Program-made: the position numbers and the translations under genes | In this document: in pieces, positions 9,328-16,953 of the stretch | Layout of the letters: each line of letters starts with the position of its first letter | Position numbering within the stretch: the first letter of the stretch is position 1 | The notes under the pieces: generated by a model | Told to the model about the DNA's origin: nothing | The model's input: the letters and a program-made list of their open reading frames with translations, nothing else | Databases searched by the model: none | Assembly: GCF_009827595.1 (NCBI RefSeq) | Contig: NZ_WTYT01000004.1 | Coordinates: 133,317-197,316, forward strand | Source of the DNA: Altericroceibacterium endophyticum | GTDB taxonomy: Bacteria > Pseudomonadota > Alphaproteobacteria > Sphingomonadales > Sphingomonadaceae | Direction: 5' to 3' | DNA length: 64,000 bases

Positions 9328-9406
9328 TTCAAGTAGGTTAGCGCTGCTCCATCTACCCTATTAATCGTGCTGACATCACCAGCCTTAATGTATACAGGCG
9401 CGGGCT

Positions 9407-9820
9407 ATGGGGAAGCTGCGCATCTTGATTCGGGATCATTGCGTCATCGCAATGCTGGCCCTGATCGTGGTGCTCGGTTTCAAGGCCGTTATTCCTGCCG
9501 GCTTCATGATCTCCAGCAATTCCGACATGGTAGTTTCGCTATCGATCTGTTCGGAAAGCACCGGCACCATACATTCACAGCAAATCGTGTTGCCGAAAGC
9601 GAATGGCGGACAGGATGAGCCCGTCCAGAAGGATAAAACGGGCAATCACTGCGCCTTTACCAGTCTGACCAAGGTCGCAACGAGTGCAGCCGATCCGGTT
9701 CTGCTGGCAATTGCGATCGCCTTTATCATGCTTCTCGGCACGACGCCGGTTGCGCCCGCCTGCCTCAAGCGCCTGAACTACGTCCTTCCGCCGCTTCGCG
9801 GCCCACCTTCGGCAACGTGA
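9407..9820 (+). CDS. DUF2946-like membrane-associated protein
   Basis: 137 residues. An N-terminal hydrophobic segment (CVIAMLALIVVLGFKAVIPAG) carries the family-like FKAxxPAGFM motif, then a Cys-containing hydrophilic middle (SICSESTG, HCAFTS), a second hydrophobic stretch (LLAIAIAFIMLLG) and a terminal PPLRGPPSA tail typical of DUF2946 proteins. Members often lie near TonB-dependent receptors and copper genes; the biochemical role is unknown. It is the first gene of a five-gene cluster leading to a Met-rich receptor and TonB. The ribosome binding site is weak. Confidence 0.7.
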   Translation: MGKLRILIRDHCVIAMLALIVVLGFKAVIPAGFMISSNSDMVVSLSICSESTGTIHSQQIVLPKANGGQDEPVQKDKTGNHCAFTSLTKVATSAADPVLLAIAIAFIMLLGTTPVAPACLKRLNYVLPPLRGPPSAT

Positions 9821-9888
9821 TCGCCTGATTTCACTCGATCACATTGGTCGCACAAAATGATGCGCGACTGATTGCTGGAGATTTTCCA

Positions 9889-10398
9889 ATGTATTCCATC
9901 CATACCCGCCCATCAGGGCGGCCTGTGGCGGAGCATGACATTGCCCCCTTTCAATCGGACGGGCTTTTGCTTCGATTGCAGGAAAACCGGTCCTCACTTT
10001 CGCAGGAAGCGCGTGTAACATTCACCGTGCTGATCGGCCTTTTCATGGCCCTCACGATCCTGCCGGCACTTAAGGGCCAATGGCTCGTCCCGATTTCCAC
10101 CCTGACTTCCATGGCTTTGCTCGTCGGTGCGCTCGAATACCACAAGCGTTCACAGGTCACTGATGAATGGCTGGCCATAGAAGCAAACCATATCCTGTAC
10201 CGCAATGCGCAGAAAAACACGGTCAGGCTTCCTCTGGCCACGACCTTTCTGGTCGAGGAAGGCACCGGGTCCGACCGGTTGAGACTGTTTCTGAAAAATC
10301 AGTGGCACATGGTCGAAATCGCATGCTGCCTGGGATTGGAAGAAAAGCTCTCGCTCGCTTCGCTGATATCACAACATCTGAAGCGGGAGACACGATAG
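9889..10398 (+). CDS. DUF2244-like integral membrane protein
   Basis: 169 residues from ATG 9889, chosen because GGAG lies 8 nt upstream; an in-frame ATG at 9844 has no such site. Two adjacent transmembrane helices (FTVLIGLFMALTILPAL, then WLVPISTLTSMALLVGALEY) are followed by a cytoplasmic-type beta-rich tail with WLAIEANHILYR and WHMVEIACCLGLEEK. This layout resembles DUF2244 proteins, whose function is not established. Its stop codon overlaps the next gene's start by one base, so the two are translationally linked. Confidence 0.6.
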   Translation: MYSIHTRPSGRPVAEHDIAPFQSDGLLLRLQENRSSLSQEARVTFTVLIGLFMALTILPALKGQWLVPISTLTSMALLVGALEYHKRSQVTDEWLAIEANHILYRNAQKNTVRLPLATTFLVEEGTGSDRLRLFLKNQWHMVEIACCLGLEEKLSLASLISQHLKRETR

Positions 10399-10646
10399 TG
10401 CGCGATCAAACTATCCTGACTCTGCGCCGGATACGCCTTGCCGCATGGCTCACTACAGGCGTGACGATCATATCGGTCTTGTCGATTTTCGCCACGCAGC
10501 AAGTGCTCACCAATCGCGCCGATTATACTCAAGCCAAGCCTGGCTGCGCATATTCGCCTGATACGCATTCTCACCCAGGTCACAGCCTCGATGAGCATAG
10601 CCAAGGCACATCGGCATCACCGCATTCAACTCACCCTGTAATCTGA
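10398..10646 (+). CDS. Small membrane-anchored protein with His-rich tail
   Basis: 82 residues from a GTG start overlapping the upstream stop (TAGTG at 10396-10400). There is one transmembrane helix (LAAWLTTGVTIISVLSIFA), then a periplasmic-type tail with one Cys and many His (PDTHSHPGHSLDEH, then PHSTHPVI). The His cluster suggests metal binding, in keeping with the neighbouring Met-rich receptor. I do not recognise a named family. The receptor gene starts 11 bp after the stop. Confidence 0.6.
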   Translation: MRDQTILTLRRIRLAAWLTTGVTIISVLSIFATQQVLTNRADYTQAKPGCAYSPDTHSHPGHSLDEHSQGTSASPHSTHPVI

Positions 10647-10657
10647 AAAGAATCCCC

Positions 10658-12802
10658 ATGTTCAAATCGACCACTCTTCTTCGCTCGGCTCTCCTGGCCG
10701 GTTGTGCTCTGTCTCCCGCTGTCGCATTCGCTCAGGATGCGACACCGATCGCACCGATCGATGTAGATTCCGACACTCTTACTGCTCAGATCATGCAAAC
10801 GCCGATTTCGGGCGCGCGCATCAATCGTGAACAGCTTCGGCAAATTCAATCAAGCACCAGCGATACCGGCGCGCTGCTTACCGAGATTCCCGGGGTCAGT
10901 GCCAATACCGGCGGCGGGTTTTCCTCCATGCCCGCCATTCGCGGAATGACAGAGCAGCGGATCACGATCCTCGTCGACGGCGTGCCGATCGACATCTCGT
11001 GCCCTAACGACATGAACACGCCGCTATCCTACGTCGATCCGCAGACGATCGATTCCATCGCCGTGCTGACAGGTATCGCACCAGTCAGCAGCGGAGGCGA
11101 TAATATCGGCGGCGTCATCGCAGTGAACAGCGCGCCTCCCCGCTTTTCCACCGACGGGACGACGCTTGTCACCGGCCGGGCATCAAGCTTCTACCGCAGC
11201 AATGGCGATGGTTTCGGCGGCGGCGTGAGCATGACTGTCGCAGGCAGCAATATCAGCGCAACCTATACCGGGTCCTACACGCAGTCCGACCAGTATGATG
11301 GAGGCGGCGATGACGGCATGGTCCGTTCCACAGAGTATAAGAAGACCGATCACGCGCTTGCCCTCGCCTGGCAACACGCCACCGGTCTGCTGCAGATCAA
11401 GGGCGGTATCCAGCGTTCGCCCTATGAAGGCTTCCCCAATCAGTCGATGGATATGGTCGACAACAAGAGCTGGTTTCTAAACGGCAGCTATGATGGGTAT
11501 TTCGACTGGGGAGATCTGGAGCTGAAAGCCGCCTATCGCGATACCGATCACGAAATGGATTTTCTGGAAGACAAACAACCCGGCGCGATGCCGATGTTGA
11601 CCGAAGTGCACAGTTTTGATGGCTCGGCAAAGGTCTCGCTGCCTGTCTCTGGTCATGACACGCTTCGACTTGGCGCCGAATACCACCACCAATGGCTTGA
11701 CGATTACTGGCCTCCGGTTCCCGGCAATATGATGATGGGGCCTGGCACCTTCGTGAACATCAATGGCGGCACGCGCGACCGGATCGGAGCCTTCACCGAA
11801 TGGGAGCGACACTGGAGCGACAGCCTGTCCTCCATCATCGGCATTCGCTACGATCGCGTAGAGTCCGACACCGGCGATGTGCAGCCCTACGGCACAGGCA
11901 TGATGCAGATGGCAGATGTGATGGCGGCCGCAGCCTTCAATGCTGCCGACCACAAGAAGACTGACCATAATTGGAGCGGTTCAGCCATCTTCGTCTATGC
12001 GCTTTCCGACGATGCTGCATTGGAGTTCGGCTATGCGCATAAGGTCCGCTCACCCAACCTCTATGAACGCTATAGCTGGGGCCGAGGTGCCATGGCGAGC
12101 CGCATGATCGGCTGGTATGGGGATGGCAATGGTTATGTCGGCAACATCGATCTCGATCCCGAAAATGCCGACACTTTCAGCGCTGCACTCGCACTTGGAC
12201 AAACCGACGGCGGCTGGAATTTGCGGATCGCCCCCTATTACACCCATGTTGACGATTACATTGACGCGGTGTTCCTTCAGGACCTGACCAACATGATGGG
12301 CATGCCCTCCGGCTTCGTCCAACTTCAATTCGCCAATCAGGAAGCCGAGTTTTACGGTGTCGATCTGTCGGGCGCAGTGACCCTTGCGCAAACACAAGGC
12401 AGCCTTACGCGCATGACGCTTGCTGCCTCATGGCAGGAAGGGAATAATCTGGCCGATGACGGGCCGCTGTATCATCAGATGCCTTTCAACGCGAAACTGG
12501 GCGTTACCCATCGCAGCGGCGCTCTGGAACTCAACGCCGGTCTTGAATGGACCGCAGAGAAAACACGCGTCGACGCCACCCGAAACGAGCCGGAAACAGA
12601 GGACTATGCGCTCGTCAATCTTGGTGCGGCTTATACTCTGTCAGGCATCCGCTTAAGTCTGAATGTCGAAAATCTGTTCGATAACGCATATGACTTGCCG
12701 CTTGGCGGCGTATCGCAGGGCGACTATGGCGTTACCGGCGTATTGCGACCCGTGCCAGGGCGTGGCCGGTCGTTCAATGTGGGATTGAGCACGAAGTTCT
12801 GA
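10658..12802 (+). CDS. TonB-dependent outer-membrane receptor, probable copper receptor (OprC/NosA-like)
   Basis: 714 residues: signal peptide (ends VAFAQ), plug domain (LTEIPGVSANTGGGF, AIRGMTEQRITILVDGVPID, GGDNIGGVIAVNS) and a beta-barrel ending in Phe (NVGLSTKF). Residues 115-119 read CPNDM and match the CxxxM copper-binding signature of Pseudomonas OprC. Extracellular stretches are rich in Met, for example GNMMMGPG, GTGMMQMADVM and NMMGMPSG, a common way to bind copper. It is flanked by a His-rich peptide gene and a TonB gene. TonB-dependent import is strongly supported; copper as substrate is inferred. Confidence 0.87.
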   Translation: MFKSTTLLRSALLAGCALSPAVAFAQDATPIAPIDVDSDTLTAQIMQTPISGARINREQLRQIQSSTSDTGALLTEIPGVSANTGGGFSSMPAIRGMTEQRITILVDGVPIDISCPNDMNTPLSYVDPQTIDSIAVLTGIAPVSSGGDNIGGVIAVNSAPPRFSTDGTTLVTGRASSFYRSNGDGFGGGVSMTVAGSNISATYTGSYTQSDQYDGGGDDGMVRSTEYKKTDHALALAWQHATGLLQIKGGIQRSPYEGFPNQSMDMVDNKSWFLNGSYDGYFDWGDLELKAAYRDTDHEMDFLEDKQPGAMPMLTEVHSFDGSAKVSLPVSGHDTLRLGAEYHHQWLDDYWPPVPGNMMMGPGTFVNINGGTRDRIGAFTEWERHWSDSLSSIIGIRYDRVESDTGDVQPYGTGMMQMADVMAAAAFNAADHKKTDHNWSGSAIFVYALSDDAALEFGYAHKVRSPNLYERYSWGRGAMASRMIGWYGDGNGYVGNIDLDPENADTFSAALALGQTDGGWNLRIAPYYTHVDDYIDAVFLQDLTNMMGMPSGFVQLQFANQEAEFYGVDLSGAVTLAQTQGSLTRMTLAASWQEGNNLADDGPLYHQMPFNAKLGVTHRSGALELNAGLEWTAEKTRVDATRNEPETEDYALVNLGAAYTLSGIRLSLNVENLFDNAYDLPLGGVSQGDYGVTGVLRPVPGRGRSFNVGLSTKF

Positions 12803-12845
12803 AGCGCGTATCACCGCCGACTGAAAGGGATGACGAAAGCCACAC

Positions 12846-13532
12846 ATGAGCTTTGTTGATCAGCCTTCCGGCGGCAGAGGTTTCGCCTTTATCACGGCCA
12901 TCGCCATGCAATGTCTGTTGCTGGCGGTGGCCGCTTCGGCCTTTACTGCCTATCGCGCATCCTCGCCGCCGCGTGGAGCGCTACCGGTTGCGACATTCAC
13001 TACTCCGGCGACGACACCGGCACAGCCGCCTCCATCAGAGCCCGCCTCTGATGCATCGAAAAACGCCGACCAGGTACAAGCCCGGCAAAAACCTGTCCCG
13101 GCCGCTCCCCTCCCACCGGTTTCCCCCGGTTCAAACGCTGCCGGAAAGTCCTGGCCCATTCCTGCTGGAAAAAGCGCAGTATCGGCGCTTCCAGAGAATA
13201 TTGCAGGCGTCGAAACACAGCTGCAGATTACCGCAGAAGTGCCCGCACCATCAGCCGAAGATGATCTTCTGGCCCGCTACGCTCAGCGCCTGCGCAACCT
13301 GATTCACGCCCGGCGGCCGCGCGGCCTCAATCAGGAAGGCGAGGTGGTGGTGCAATTCCATCTCGATCGCAATGGGGCCCTGCAGAGTTCCGAGATTATC
13401 CGATCCAGCGGCAACATCAGGCTTGATCGGCTGAGCCTCAGAATGGTGCGACAAGCCGCCCCCTTCCCTGCCGCAGACAAGGAAATCAACGACGCGCAAC
13501 TGACTTTTCAGTTGCCGCTCCATTTTCACTGA
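12846..13532 (+). CDS. TonB-like energy transducer
   Basis: 228 residues. An N-terminal transmembrane anchor (residues about 12-35), a long Pro/Ala-rich periplasmic linker (residues 40-120) and a C-terminal TonB domain (RPRGLNQEGEVVVQFHLDRN, then IRSSGNIRLDRLSLRMV and APFPAADKE). TonB carries proton-motive energy from ExbBD to outer-membrane receptors. Its place 43 bp after the Met-rich receptor suggests a dedicated partner. No exbB or exbD lies in the window, so those must be supplied from elsewhere. Confidence 0.83.
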   Translation: MSFVDQPSGGRGFAFITAIAMQCLLLAVAASAFTAYRASSPPRGALPVATFTTPATTPAQPPPSEPASDASKNADQVQARQKPVPAAPLPPVSPGSNAAGKSWPIPAGKSAVSALPENIAGVETQLQITAEVPAPSAEDDLLARYAQRLRNLIHARRPRGLNQEGEVVVQFHLDRNGALQSSEIIRSSGNIRLDRLSLRMVRQAAPFPAADKEINDAQLTFQLPLHFH

Positions 13533-13721
13533 CCATTTCCCTTACCCAGAAAAGATCCGCATCACTTCCGTATGGCATTTGATGCTCAGCACGGACTGTC
13601 CCTTGAGCTGAGCCAGCAATTTAGGCTGACGTGTGATTTTCAATGACAACCACAATTTGCACAAGGCTTGGCGTGATCAGAAGCCGGACATTCCTTTGGA
13701 GTAATTCTCAATCAGCCAGCG

Positions 13722-14549
13722 CTAGAAACGTACCCAGAGGCCGCCAAAAAACCCTCGTTCTCTTAAGGCATTTTCCCCTGCCAGCGTGCCGGTTACTCCA
13801 GCTTGCAAGGACACGCTTTCCGACAGGTCCTTTACAGCGCTGATCTGCAGATTGTGATAACGGTATTTGCCGCCAGAGATGTCGCTGCTGCCATCACTGA
13901 CCGTGCTGAATGTTTGCGCCAGCAACAGGATGTCCGGCACCGGCCGATATCCTGCGGTTAGGTCCAGATGAAACTCGTTCGCGAGCGCACCATCCAGCAA
14001 TCGATACCCAGCCTGCACATCAAAAAATCCACTATCTTCACCGACAGCGAAGCCGTGAATCAATCTCAAGCGCATGTCATATTCGGTCGCGGTGCTGACA
14101 AGCTGAGCGACGAAATCGTCCCGCTCCTCGCCCGGGATGCGTACCGTGCCCTGAAAAGCCAGCGACCATCCATCCTGATCGAGCACGCGGTAACGCGCGC
14201 CGACTTCAGTATAGCCCAAACCTGTCGTGTCATTGTCCGAACCGTCGGCGGATACATCCCTGAAGCTGGGGGCAAGGATGAGGGTCAGCTCCTCAGTCGC
14301 CTTCACTTCTGCCAGCAAATACAGCTCTCGCTTGTGATAATCCGCAATATCGACGCTGTTGCCATCCGCATCGAAACCCTTCTTGCTATCGGAATAGTAA
14401 AAGCTCGCGATAATCTGATTATCCCGGTCCTTCATTTCCGCCGTCGGGAAGGCGCTTTCGGATTGGGCATGAGCGGGTCCGGCAAGGCACAGCGCGCACC
14501 CGATCAATGCCAGTGGCGAGGAACGCAACAGCTTTTGGGGCGATATCAC
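13722..14549 (-). CDS. Outer-membrane beta-barrel protein, last gene of the exopolysaccharide-type operon
   Basis: 275 residues from a GTG start overlapping the upstream stop (GTGA, 14546-14549). Clear signal peptide (ALCLAGPAHAQ), then alternating amphipathic strands (ELYLLAEVKATEELTLILAPS, split by short acidic turns) and a C-terminal FFGGLWVRF ending in Phe, as in outer-membrane barrels. I cannot assign a named family. As sixth and last gene of the operon it may be the export pore or an accessory barrel for the polysaccharide. That role is inferred from position. Confidence 0.65.
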   Translation of the reverse strand: MISPQKLLRSSPLALIGCALCLAGPAHAQSESAFPTAEMKDRDNQIIASFYYSDSKKGFDADGNSVDIADYHKRELYLLAEVKATEELTLILAPSFRDVSADGSDNDTTGLGYTEVGARYRVLDQDGWSLAFQGTVRIPGEERDDFVAQLVSTATEYDMRLRLIHGFAVGEDSGFFDVQAGYRLLDGALANEFHLDLTAGYRPVPDILLLAQTFSTVSDGSSDISGGKYRYHNLQISAVKDLSESVSLQAGVTGTLAGENALRERGFFGGLWVRF

Positions 14550-15514
14550 AGGTGGTTCTCCTTTGCCGACAGAGCATCAAGTTTGGCCAGCAGATCAGGG
14601 GTTATGTCATCCAAATCGTTACTATCGCGCCAATCAACATGCGTAATCAGCGATAGTTTTTTGCCCGCCGGGCCATTTGCGTTCACCATCTCGATATTCG
14701 CCGTTGATGCTGTAATTTGCGCGCAAACCTCAGTTAAAGCCGCCGCATCCGGCGCAGCAGGCTGAAAAATCATGAAGGTGCCATTGCCATAATAGATCAG
14801 GCTTGAGCGAAGCGGAGCGGCTGAATTGCCCAAAATATCCCTTACGCTCAGCACCAGTTCTTTCGCCGCCTTTTCACCATAGCGTTCCACATAGCCGTAG
14901 AAATTGGCGATATGGACCAGCGCCAGTGAGGCGCTCAGGCCGTTTTCTCCACACTGACGCACCGCCAGCTCCAGAAAGCGAGCATTGGGAATCATCGTGA
15001 CGTCATCCATCAGTGACGCGTCAAACCGACGCCTTTCCTCACTGCGGGTGGTTTTGGTGAGTTCCTCTTCTCGCAATTGGCGCCGCGCCTGCTCTCTGCG
15101 CAGACGCAGCAGGGTTCTGACCCGTGCCAACAGATCTATCGAGCTGATCGGCTTGCCGACAAAATCGCTGGCACCGGCCATAAATGCCTGATTGAGCGCC
15201 TGCACTTCCTTTGCTGCGGAAAGGATAAGGATAGGCGTGTGACGCGTGGGACGATTCAGCCGCATCCGGGCACACACCTCAATCCCATCAATGTCCGGAA
15301 GACCGATATCCATGATGATGATGTCAAAATGCGCGTCATCTGTTGGAGCTGCGTCATCATCCCTCGCCCCAACGATTTCCAGCGCTGCCTGACCGGAATT
15401 GACGACTTCGATCTGGTTGAAACCGCCCGTTTCCAGATAAATTGACGTGATGTCTGCGGAATCTTCTGAATCGTCGACCACCAGGATGCGCGCAGAACTG
15501 GTGCGATTGATCAT
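14546..15514 (-). CDS. Response regulator: REC domain fused to a degenerate GGDEF domain
   Basis: 322 residues. REC domain: ILVVDDSEDSAD (acidic pair), IIIMDIGLPDIDG (phospho-acceptor Asp), LILSAAKE and FVGKPISS (conserved Lys). After a linker rich in Arg and Glu comes a GGDEF-like fold (MDDVTMIPNARFLE, then LALVHIANFYGYVERYGEKA) in which the signature is YYGNGTFMIF, lacking the catalytic acidic residues. It is therefore probably a non-catalytic output or nucleotide sensor. ATG 15514 overlaps the upstream stop by 4 bp (ATGA), so 15514 is preferred to 15550. With the HPt protein at the operon's start it suggests phosphorelay control. Confidence 0.86.
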   Translation of the reverse strand: MINRTSSARILVVDDSEDSADITSIYLETGGFNQIEVVNSGQAALEIVGARDDDAAPTDDAHFDIIIMDIGLPDIDGIEVCARMRLNRPTRHTPILILSAAKEVQALNQAFMAGASDFVGKPISSIDLLARVRTLLRLRREQARRQLREEELTKTTRSEERRRFDASLMDDVTMIPNARFLELAVRQCGENGLSASLALVHIANFYGYVERYGEKAAKELVLSVRDILGNSAAPLRSSLIYYGNGTFMIFQPAAPDAAALTEVCAQITASTANIEMVNANGPAGKKLSLITHVDWRDSNDLDDITPDLLAKLDALSAKENHL

Positions 15515-16953
15515 GAGCTGGCTCCATTCCTGCGTGCATAGGCGCGCCATTTCGTGCCAGCGAAGATGAGAGTATAATCCCGAGCACCTTCCTCAAAAAG
15601 TGAGGGAAAAGTCCGGCCGATCAGATCAGATCCGCTACCGCTGTCGGGATTACGAACAACAACAATATCGCTGTTAATCTGGCGGTTGATCTGAGCCATT
15701 CTGAAAGCGCGAGATTCTGCGCTTTCAACGCCCGCGGCACTTCCCCTTATTCCCACAATTGCTGGCATCGCGCCTGCATCCACAAGAATGCTCTTACCGG
15801 TCAAATGACTGGCCAGCTGCTCCATTTCCGGTTGCGAAGAGGGCACTGCTTTTCCGCCAAGGGCTATTCTCCACCGGGTGGTTTCGTCTGATCGGTCCAG
15901 CGCACAGACAACAGTTCCTGCAGCAAACGCCACAGTCAAAAGAAGATAGGGCGCTTGCGGATTCAGCTGTTCCTTCGGCCAAAACACAGTGCAGGAAATG
16001 GCTACCGGCACAGCCATAACAGCAAGCGATGTCGGCGCGATTTCGAGCCTCAGCGCAAAGGCGATAAGAGGTGCCGCACAGAGCATCATAATCAGCGCAA
16101 GCGCCGCTTCCCTGAGCGAGGACCCGGGTAGCGCGTAGAAGATCAGCGCGAAACATAGCGGGCTCATCGCAAGACTGCCGCCAATTGCGAGCAGCAGACC
16201 TTCTGGCGTCAACGCTTCAACAAAACCTTGCTGCAACATGGCATTGGGCAGGAAATGCAGAGCTTCACCGGTAAAAATCCAGTTCACATAAAGGAACGAG
16301 GCCAGCGTGAAGAGCACCGGAAAAAGCAGCACCAGAAAGGCTGCCCCCGGATACGCAACCAGCTGCCGCTTGGGTATAATTAGGGCAAGGCACGGTAGCG
16401 AAGCCAGCGCCACGACCAGGCCGGCAATATGGGCAAAGGAGGCAAGGATCAGCGCCAGGGAAATCAGAATGAGATCATTCACGCGTTGCTGGCGCGGCAA
16501 TCCAAACGCGCCCAGAGCCAGCGCCAGCATTCCGAAGAGCAACAGGACAAGCCCCGGCCCATCTGCCGCAGCGCGCAGAACCAGAGGATTTGCCATCACC
16601 AATAGAGTGAGCGCAATGCTGCCCCGAATGGAATAATGAGCGCGGCGCATAAGCATGAATATGATCGCGCCGAGAGCCGCGCAAAGCATGGCGCTCGATA
16701 ACAGAACGGCCTGCGCTTTGAGCGCGGGGAACACCACCGTTTCAGCCCATACTATCATGAAGGACAGCGGCGGAAACATGGTCAGCTGAGTCTCAAGCGA
16801 TAGCTGCCCATCGCGTGCCAGCAGGACATTGCCCAGCAAATGGAGGCCAGCAAGAGATTGAAAGCCGGCCGCCTGCCAATGAAGCAACAGCGCGAATACC
16901 GTAGCGCCAGCAAGAAGGCCGACAAGAGCGGCTGTGAATGAACGCGCGCTCAT
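15511..16953 (-). CDS. Polytopic membrane protein of the exopolysaccharide-type operon
   Basis: 480 residues with about ten hydrophobic segments (for example SFTAALVGLLAGATVFALLL and VLLLFGMLALALGAFGL) and a C-terminal soluble tail of about 120 residues. The first loop (FQSLAGLHLLGNVLLARDGQ) and general layout recall GT-C-type membrane glycosyltransferases such as the GT39/GT83 groups, but no clear catalytic acidic motif is visible. It overlaps both neighbours by 4 bp (start at 16953 with the glycosyltransferase stop, stop at 15511 with the response regulator start). A role in building or transferring the sugar polymer is inferred from context. Confidence 0.6.
   Translation of the reverse strand: MSARSFTAALVGLLAGATVFALLLHWQAAGFQSLAGLHLLGNVLLARDGQLSLETQLTMFPPLSFMIVWAETVVFPALKAQAVLLSSAMLCAALGAIIFMLMRRAHYSIRGSIALTLLVMANPLVLRAAADGPGLVLLLFGMLALALGAFGLPRQQRVNDLILISLALILASFAHIAGLVVALASLPCLALIIPKRQLVAYPGAAFLVLLFPVLFTLASFLYVNWIFTGEALHFLPNAMLQQGFVEALTPEGLLLAIGGSLAMSPLCFALIFYALPGSSLREAALALIMMLCAAPLIAFALRLEIAPTSLAVMAVPVAISCTVFWPKEQLNPQAPYLLLTVAFAAGTVVCALDRSDETTRWRIALGGKAVPSSQPEMEQLASHLTGKSILVDAGAMPAIVGIRGSAAGVESAESRAFRMAQINRQINSDIVVVRNPDSGSGSDLIGRTFPSLFEEGARDYTLIFAGTKWRAYARRNGASS

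Larger units (their letters stand above)
8996..9406. other. Gene-poor interval between tRNA-Asn and the DUF2946 gene
   Basis: About 410 bp with no intact gene that I can support. It holds a fragment resembling the end of an XRE-type helix-turn-helix domain (9067-9225) and a perfect 8-8-8 inverted repeat (9304-9327). The promoter of the downstream cluster should lie in the right-hand part. No repeat of the tRNA 3' end and no integrase gene was seen. Confidence 0.6.

Noticed and set aside
8921-9406. Integration site with a duplicated tRNA 3' end (att repeat)
   Set aside because: No second copy of the tRNA 3' segment and no integrase gene was seen in the window, so only a decayed regulator fragment is claimed.
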